The position numbers and the translations under genes are program-made. This document shows positions 61,001-64,000 of a stretch of 64,000 nucleotides of DNA, in pieces (the first letter of the stretch is position 1; each line of letters starts with the position of its first letter). Origin of the DNA: Zantedeschia hybrid cultivar. Taxonomy: Eukaryota > Streptophyta > Magnoliopsida > Alismatales > Araceae. Under the pieces are notes generated by a model, which made no database searches, was not told where the DNA came from, and saw nothing but the letters and a program-made list of their open reading frames with translations. The stretch spans positions 71,388,456-71,452,455 of the forward strand of contig JARZZO010000001.1 of the NCBI GenBank assembly GCA_030544215.1. The letters are read 5' to 3'.

Positions 61001-61167
61001 CCCTGATTTCTCTTGGATGACTGGATTCTTTCATAGGTTTCACCAGCTTCATCTTTGTCCATTTTTGTTGTCACATTTTTTGAAGGCATATGCTTTCCAT
61101 TTATTGGCAGCTCTCAGGATTGCTCAAGGAACTTGGATATACAGAAGGAATGGTGTACAAGTTCTGA
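34009..61167 (+). CDS. CBR2: NADH-cytochrome b5 reductase, mitochondrial-type
   Basis: Thirteen exons join in frame to 332 residues: 34009-34191, 34545-34587, 35513-35588, 37950-38009, 38202-38252, 45817-45871, 54369-54439, 54521-54572, 55887-55964, 59555-59644, 59741-59854, 60356-60424, 61111-61167 (TGA). The N terminus [21 protein letters not shown] is an Arg/Ala-rich mitochondrial targeting sequence followed by a membrane-span-like [17 protein letters not shown]. The FAD-binding motif RPYT is at residues 137-140, GGTGITP (NADH site) at 200-206 and CGPPGM at 293-298. The sequence closely follows my memory of Arabidopsis At5g20080. The enzyme passes electrons from NADH through FAD to cytochrome b5. 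Intron 1 uses a GC donor (ATG|GCAAGT at 34192), the only choice I found that keeps frame. Introns 5 (7.56 kb) and 6 (8.5 kb) hold most of the repeats in this half of the window. The gene converges with the minus-strand gene at 63.3 kb. Confidence 0.95.
35676..37560 (-). mobile_element. 5'-truncated L1-type LINE, minus strand
   Basis: Minus-strand frames show the C-terminal end of a plant LINE ORF2: a zf-RVT-like piece with [15 protein letters not shown], then a FWEDSWMEF block, then HPFLKCG and [12 protein letters not shown], the last a well-known plant LINE motif. Several stops and frameshifts make it a dead copy. The 3' end at about 35676 reads TTAATGAAATGTGGTGTTTG followed by a short A run. 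The upstream boundary near 37560 is approximate, and the presence of two zf-RVT-like pieces may mean two overlapping copies. No target duplication was found. Confidence 0.75.
37023..37059. repeat. Poly-C tract, about 37 nt
   Basis: An uninterrupted C run of about 37 bases, followed by AACACCCCGC and an A-rich stretch, lies inside the minus-strand LINE in CBR intron 3. Exact length is prone to sequencing error. Confidence 0.9.
39001..39140. repeat. CAG/CAA low-complexity tract
   Basis: A run of imperfect CAG, CAA and CAT triplets, interrupted by stops, lies in CBR intron 5 and is followed by GA-rich DNA. It could be read as a glutamine-rich peptide in one frame but has no start, conserved neighbour or splice context. 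Confidence 0.7.
39287..39492. mobile_element. Foldback element rich in TACCGG, 9-bp target duplication
   Basis: The left end reads AAGGATGGTAGTACCGG and the right end inverted CATGGTTGGCAGTACTGG, with near-continuous self-complementary text built from GGTACC, CCGGTA and TACGTACCGG between. CCCCCTCCC lies directly outside both ends (39278-39286 and 39493-39501), a 9-bp duplication as made by Mutator-type transposases. Two internal copies of CTTTAAATCAAGGGTACCGG are 60 bp apart. The low complexity of the flank weakens the duplication evidence. Confidence 0.62.
43358..43508 (-). mobile_element. Au-like SINE, minus strand
   Basis: On the minus strand the right end opens AAGAGCCTTGGTGCAATGG (box A), then a GTTGCTCATATTGCC block and GATCACAGGTTCAATTCC (box B). 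Downstream come AAGGATAAGGCTGTGTACAA, then TTGACCTCCCCAGACCCTGC and AGGAGCCC, the order seen in plant Au SINEs. The left boundary and any target duplication are unclear. Confidence 0.72.
43846..45053. mobile_element. Diverged element with GCCTAGGCG-type ends
   Basis: The left end has TATCAAGGCATTCGAGGCG and GTGAGGCGCCTAGGCGAAGC; the right end has GCTCGCCTGGGCGCCAAG and GTGATGCCTTGAAAAC, so the termini are imperfect inverted repeats. The left text parallels the ends of the two elements at 52.1 and 57.4 kb. The 1.2-kb interior is AT-rich, contains GA triplets near 44375-44405 and has no transposase frame. No clear target duplication was seen. Confidence 0.5.
45709..45733. repeat. Poly-T tract upstream of CBR exon 6
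   Basis: About 25 consecutive T, 84 bases before the acceptor of the exon at 45817. It may be the A tail of a minus-strand retroposon, but no element body or clear target duplication is visible. Confidence 0.7.
45940..47580. other. Promoter-like CBR intron 6 segment
   Basis: The interval has features of an LTR or promoter: GGGCCC-containing phrases repeated near 46090-46180, a TATA-like CTATCTATAAAAG at about 46480, then a purine-rich leader 46535-46690. I could not find a matching second LTR, a primer-binding site or a target duplication, so its identity is open. It passes directly into the palindrome tract at 47581. Confidence 0.35.
47581..51034. repeat. Tract of dispersed GAGTCTGCGCA motifs and palindromes
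   Basis: The core GAGTCTGCGCA, or a one- to three-base variant, occurs about 15 times, near 47582, 48692, 48860, 48879, 49072, 49202, 49382, 49581, 49735, 49927, 50118, 50256, 50452, 50806 and 51009. At 49735, 49927, 50806 and 51009 it is followed by four bases and its exact inverse TGCGCAGACTC, giving a 26-bp palindrome with 11-bp arms; 49382, 50256 and 50452 have weaker palindromes. Spacers are 100-350 bp, AT-rich and poor in G on the plus strand, and several share flanking phrases such as TTGGTGACAAAT before and AACCCTTAATT after. No coding frame, transposon terminus or known repeat class explains it. Confidence 0.85.
48012..48369. repeat. Tandem duplication, 176-bp unit
   Basis: Two units begin AAAATTGGTRGAGTTCCTTG at 48012 and 48188 and share GGGCACCCTTTGGGTGAGTG, then GCTTGTGC and GCAGCCACC or a variant. 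A remnant of the unit start follows at about 48364. It lies inside the palindrome tract of CBR intron 6. Confidence 0.88.
51494..51869. repeat. Duplicated 167-bp module between TA microsatellites
   Basis: Two nearly identical copies, 51494-51660 and 51703-51869, each begin GTTACAGTCCGCTGCCAG and end TGCCTGCACCTTG. Each follows a long TA run (about 51412-51484 and 51660-51702). Inside each unit CCGCTGCCAG and CTGGCAGCGG form a hairpin with an 11-base loop. The TA tracts at both junctions suggest slippage or unequal exchange produced the second copy. Confidence 0.9.
52093..53288 (-). mobile_element. hAT-like non-autonomous element A, GCCTAGGC-rich ends
   Basis: The left end carries GAGGCGACCGGGGGGTCGCC and GGCCTAGGCGTTTGAGGCG; the right end carries GATCGCCTAGGCGAAAA, GTCTAGGCGTTCGCC and GCCTTTGATAAC. 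ATGCATAT lies outside both ends (52085-52092, 53289-53296), an 8-bp duplication if the terminus is four bases past GATAAC. The middle holds GA microsatellites, then a GC-rich block. On the minus strand that block has a TTTATAAA box (about 53010-53018) and, 145 bp on, a perfect splice donor CAGGTAAG near 52861-52868, so it looks like a promoter plus first exon. No transposase is encoded. Confidence 0.65.
53353..53574. mobile_element. MITE with about 50-bp inverted repeats
   Basis: The left arm, TGGAAACTAAAACTCCAAGG, then GATGGGAACAACCC and TAGGGGCTAATGGAATA, recurs inverted at the right end with about five differences. The loop is AT-rich and non-coding. A clear target duplication is not visible, so the superfamily is undetermined. 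Confidence 0.8.
53695..54058. repeat. Direct duplication of about 160 bp
   Basis: Copies at about 53695-53862 and 53903-54058 share GTTCCACCTACTCYAAAAC, a GATTTTCAACCTACTT-type phrase and AAATGTCACATATAAGGTGG followed by TCATGAATSACACTAT. About 40 bp of unrelated sequence separates them. Confidence 0.8.
56128..56378 (-). mobile_element. SINE, minus strand, with target duplication
   Basis: The minus strand begins near GTCCCTCGGGGGTGGG, has a tRNA-like head (TTGGTTAAAAGCATCTC as a possible box A, GAGGTTGCGACATAGATTCC as box B) and ends TTACTCTTATATCAT plus eight A. ACTACTTAATTGA at 56115-56127 and ACTACTTACTTGA at 56379-56391 flank it, a 13-bp duplication with one mismatch. It lies in the CBR intron after exon 9. 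Confidence 0.75.
56928..57190 (+). mobile_element. SINE, plus strand, with perfect 15-bp target duplication
   Basis: AGGCTGCAAGCACAT is identical at 56913-56927 and 57191-57205. The element has a tRNA-like head, TTGGTTGGCTCGGGGCC as a degenerate box A and GAGTTCAATTCC as box B, a body of about 200 bp and a tail of AATCC plus eight A. It is about 550 bp from the other SINE in the same intron, and the two do not look closely related. Confidence 0.85.
57385..59120 (-). mobile_element. hAT-like non-autonomous element B, relative of element A
   Basis: The left 90 bp and right 140 bp match element A closely: GGGGGGTCGCCTCAGCCTCA and GGCCTAGGCGTTTGAGGCGA on the left, GATCGCCTAGGCGAAAA and GCCTTTGATAAC on the right, plus AAATTATCAAATATAACCA inside the left end. 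CGAGAGAG flanks it (57377-57384, 59121-59128), consistent with an 8-bp duplication, though the flank is GA-rich. On the minus strand a TTATAAG box (about 58882-58888) precedes a first-exon-like GC-rich block ending in the donor GCAGGTAAG at about 58715-58723, as in element A. The centre is an 1.1-kb GA array instead of the shorter GA runs of A. Confidence 0.68.
57580..58710. repeat. GA-rich higher-order array, about 1.1 kb
   Basis: Almost pure purine on the plus strand apart from periodic C and T. A marker phrase AAGGAGGGAGTGCGAGAGA recurs about 15 times, separated by GACAGAGAGAGCGGGAGAGA-type units and plain GA runs in variable order. It generates very long open frames of Ser-Leu on the minus strand and Glu-Arg on the plus strand, which are artefacts of composition. 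Confidence 0.92.
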
Positions 61168-63323
61168 TACAGGGTAGTTCCAGGTCAAGTGCATTTTTAG
61201 ACTTGTCAGGTTTCAGCTTGAGTGGTAAGGCTGTTTCCATTAATTCTTTTTGTCTAATAGTAATGCTGCCGAACAACTTCTGGAGATGAAAAAGGTACTA
61301 AATATGAAATAGAAAACTTTTTGTTTGATCCACAAATAAATATGACACTGTAATGGTGCGGGCAAAGTATTGATTCCAACTTGAAACTGTTCTTGCAATT
61401 CCAAGACTCTTACTGTAAGTTTAGAGCTCAGCTCTGTGATTGTGTTTGGCTCGTCTGGTTGGCCAACTTTCTCGGCATCATATTCCATCTCTATCAGAAC
61501 GAATCCAGGTGAAAGATGTTAGTTGTGTTTGGGTCGATGTAAAACACTGAAAAATGTGAGTGCAAGGTCAATGTGATGTGGCAGTTTTTTTTAATTATTT
61601 GCTTTTTATTTCCAAAAAATATCAACACAAATCAATATCAGGGATTCTGGTTTCACTGTTTGCAAGACCCGTGGTGTCTAAATCCGCTGAATTTTCCAGT
61701 TTACATCGCTCCAAACGGCTCCTGAAAAGTGATATAGACAGCAACCAACCACAAGAAAGGAGATGATCGAGGGCAATGACGTCATTATCACGAGTTACCA
61801 CGAGAGCTTGGCCCTGCACAGCATTTCTACCTTAGCAGCGTACGATGACAAAATAAAGGGACTCCTAGATATCAACTCTTTTAATTTCATCATACTTTGA
61901 AATCAACTTTCTAAATACTTGTTCTTAGCTCTCATAGTTACATGCGTATTGCATAAACCCTTTTTTATGAGATCTTTTCCAAAGTTTGTACGAGGCTGTT
62001 TTACTTCCATGACTCATCAAATAATATGATAGTACGGGTCATAAGAAAATATTGATATTGATGGGGTTAACATCCAAATAGGTAGACTGTAGAGGTGGTG
62101 TTAAAAAAACCCTGAAGAAAAAATATTTTATATTCGTTACTCTATCCACAGTTAACTTTTAAAATATGAGAGAAGGAAACAAGGTGAGATCTTCCAGGCG
62201 TTACGTTTTCAAACTTACCCATAAACCAAGGGGTTCTTGTTTGGTTGCAAACAGTGCTAAATGTCCTTTGTAGGGATGTGTTTGTAACAATGATCCAAGA
62301 GTGGTGTTATGCCCCGCACTGCAGCAGCAGAAGGGGCATTGCAGCAGGTATTACTCCACGTTTTATTGCACTGGACGGTGAAAGTGAAAACCAAAATCTC
62401 AATCGCTTGCACCTCAAATTACCTGGCATAACTTGATGATGTTGTGCCTGGCAGCACATCTTTGGTCATGTTTAACTAGAAGGATTTTGGATTTTCAACT
62501 ACTTATTTAAGAAGCATTTTAGTTATTTTTAATTTTAAAACAAAAATTACAAATTTGAACTTTCTAGATTGGGAGAGAAACAAAATTGTCAACCTTCATA
62601 CCTACCAAAATGAGTTATACCCACACGTACTTAATGTTTTTTTCCCCCTGAAAGTGGAAGCTACAAATAATTTGCAACAACTAAACGGTCTATTGGGAAC
62701 TAGATAAAACGCCCTGCTTATTCATGTCTATTTGGAGAAAAGGCGGTCATGGTGGGTCGTTTGGCTAAATAAAAAGCATGAGCTGAACGCAATACTAGTG
62801 CCTTGACTATTCATAAAACTAATGATAATAATAATAATAATAAAAGACTTCATAAAACGAGAATTTGGCATCCGTTACACCAGGATGAATGTTATTTGCT
62901 AGGAAATAATTTTCATATGTAGCAGATGACAATATGACATTACTGTGCACGTTCCCCTTGGAAAAAATTCTTTTTGGAATGTGTTTCCCATGACATAGGT
63001 TTTATACCAAACCAAATGGACTCTAAGTCTTTCTAAACACGCCCTTAATCTAAAGAGAACTGCTAGATATCATCATCATAGAGAACGAAATAGTAGCAAT
63101 TTGGTGCCGTCGCAGATTTCACAGAGATAAACCCTTGTTAGGGATGGATATACCTGATAACTCTTAGCTGTAATCAAGCAACATTAGTTTCCAATTTGGG
63201 GATAGCTGAACCCAAAAAAAAAAAACAAAATGATACAATTATAAAACAAGCACTCAAATGTGATCAAAGGTTAAATTTCACTCTTGGAAGTTGAAAAATG
63301 GGGAAGTTGCAACAGCATTTTGT
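61168..63323. other. Convergent intergenic region
   Basis: The first several hundred bases should be the CBR 3' UTR. The rest is AT-rich; there is an ATA repeat at about 62822-62843 and a 12-base A run near 63213. No gene, RNA or mobile element that I can support. Confidence 0.5.
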
Positions 63324-63949
63324 TCATCCGAGTTTGGATTTTGCTGAGCTCTGCAGTGGGGTTGCAACAGGTCGAGCCTGGGTTCTTCTGGTAATCTTTT
63401 TGACATCATACCTTATTGAGGAGAAGGCGCATACTAGAGCAATTAAAATTGTTGGGTAGACATAAACGGCCGTAGCAGGATGTGTATTCTCAGGTTTGCC
63501 CAGGAATGCTTCCTTCACGAGTCCCCAAACCACCAGCAGCACTCCGAACATGGTCATCCTCCCCGGCTTTATGAGACCCACAACGGCCCCTGCAACACAG
63601 AAGTAGCTTCCTGCAAGTACCTGGTAAAATGACAAATACAAAGTTAGTCTTCTGAACTCTACTGGGAGCAATGATTGAACAAATTGTACATGGTGAACTA
63701 GTGAGGCTGAGAATAACCTCGAGGCGCTGTAGATCAACCACTGCTGAAGAATTCTTTGCATTCGTCAAGTTGTACATGTCGAGTAAGTTATCCCAGCTTG
63801 GAATGCTCATGCTGGAGACCAGGCCATTCATCAGTGCTCCAGGATAGAGAAGGGCCTTCACTACCACAGGTGGGAAGATCTCATTCGCAGTTAACTGGGA
63901 ACAAGTAACTTCTATTGGGGTTGTACACATTCCAGATCTGCATGGTATC
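63324..63949 (-). CDS. Membrane protein of unknown function (5' partial)
   Basis: Two minus-strand exons, 63949-63718 and 63620-63324, join at phase 0 (VVDLQRLE then VLAGSYFCVAG) for about 175 residues; earlier exons lie beyond the right edge. The exon at 63949 starts with the last base of a codon after CTTCAG. A luminal-type segment with CTTPIEVTCSQL, N-glycosylation-like NLT and NSS sites and IFPPVVVKALLYPGALMNGL is followed by a hydrophobic stretch around LAGSYFCVAGAVVGLIKPGR and MTMFGVLLVVWGLVKEAFLG, then a further span YVYPTILIALVCAFSSI and a basic tail KKITRRTQARP. That suggests at least two membrane spans with a positively charged end. I do not recognise the family. Confidence 0.82.
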
Positions 63950-64000
63950 CTGAAGAGGGAAGCGGGAGATCATATATCAGAAAATGAATAATTGAAACAA

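Overview
The window is nuclear DNA of a flowering plant. The evidence is GT-AG introns with plant-type exon structures, plant-only gene families (a BADC-type regulator of plastid acetyl-CoA carboxylase, a plant prolyl 4-hydroxylase with a ShKT tail, a plant three-CCCH protein) and plant-type repeats (Au-like SINEs, TRIMs, hAT MITEs, L1- and RTE-type LINE pieces). I cannot name the lineage. The very long, transposon-filled introns suggest a medium-to-large angiosperm genome.

Layout. (1) 448-5838 (+): 3' seven coding exons of a BADC gene whose 5' end lies off the window; its 4.1 kb intron holds a complete TRIM, minisatellites and an RTE fragment with a target duplication. (2) 5839-8626: intergenic, with a textbook hAT MITE. 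(3) 8627-10841 (+): a two-exon triple-CCCH zinc-finger gene. (4) 12826-14172 (+): an intronless gene for a protein I do not recognise. (5) 15327-20407 (-): a two-exon aspartate/glutamate racemase-family gene with a SINE in its 4.1 kb intron. (6) 20408-28005: about 7.6 kb without a host gene, containing a MITE and a retroposed insertion with a TRIM nested in it. (7) 28006-31475 (+): a seven-exon prolyl 4-hydroxylase gene, followed by a 390-bp tandem repeat. (8) 34009-61167 (+): a 13-exon, 27-kb gene for a mitochondrial-type NADH-cytochrome b5 reductase; introns of 7.6 and 8.5 kb carry many insertions. (9) 63324-63949 (-): the last two exons of a membrane protein gene that continues past the right edge.

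The genes show no shared pathway; this is an ordinary plant gene neighbourhood. All reconstructed reading frames are open across their splice joins. The unusual content is in the repeats: a 3.5-kb tract in CBR intron 6 with about 15 copies of a GAGTCTGCGCA-type motif, several forming near-perfect 26-bp palindromes; two related GC-rich, GA-microsatellite-bearing elements with GCCTAGGC-rich ends; two complete TRIMs with 5-bp target duplications; and several SINEs whose target duplications can be read directly.

All exon boundaries were placed by eye from splice consensus, frame continuity and remembered family sequences. No alignment or search was run.
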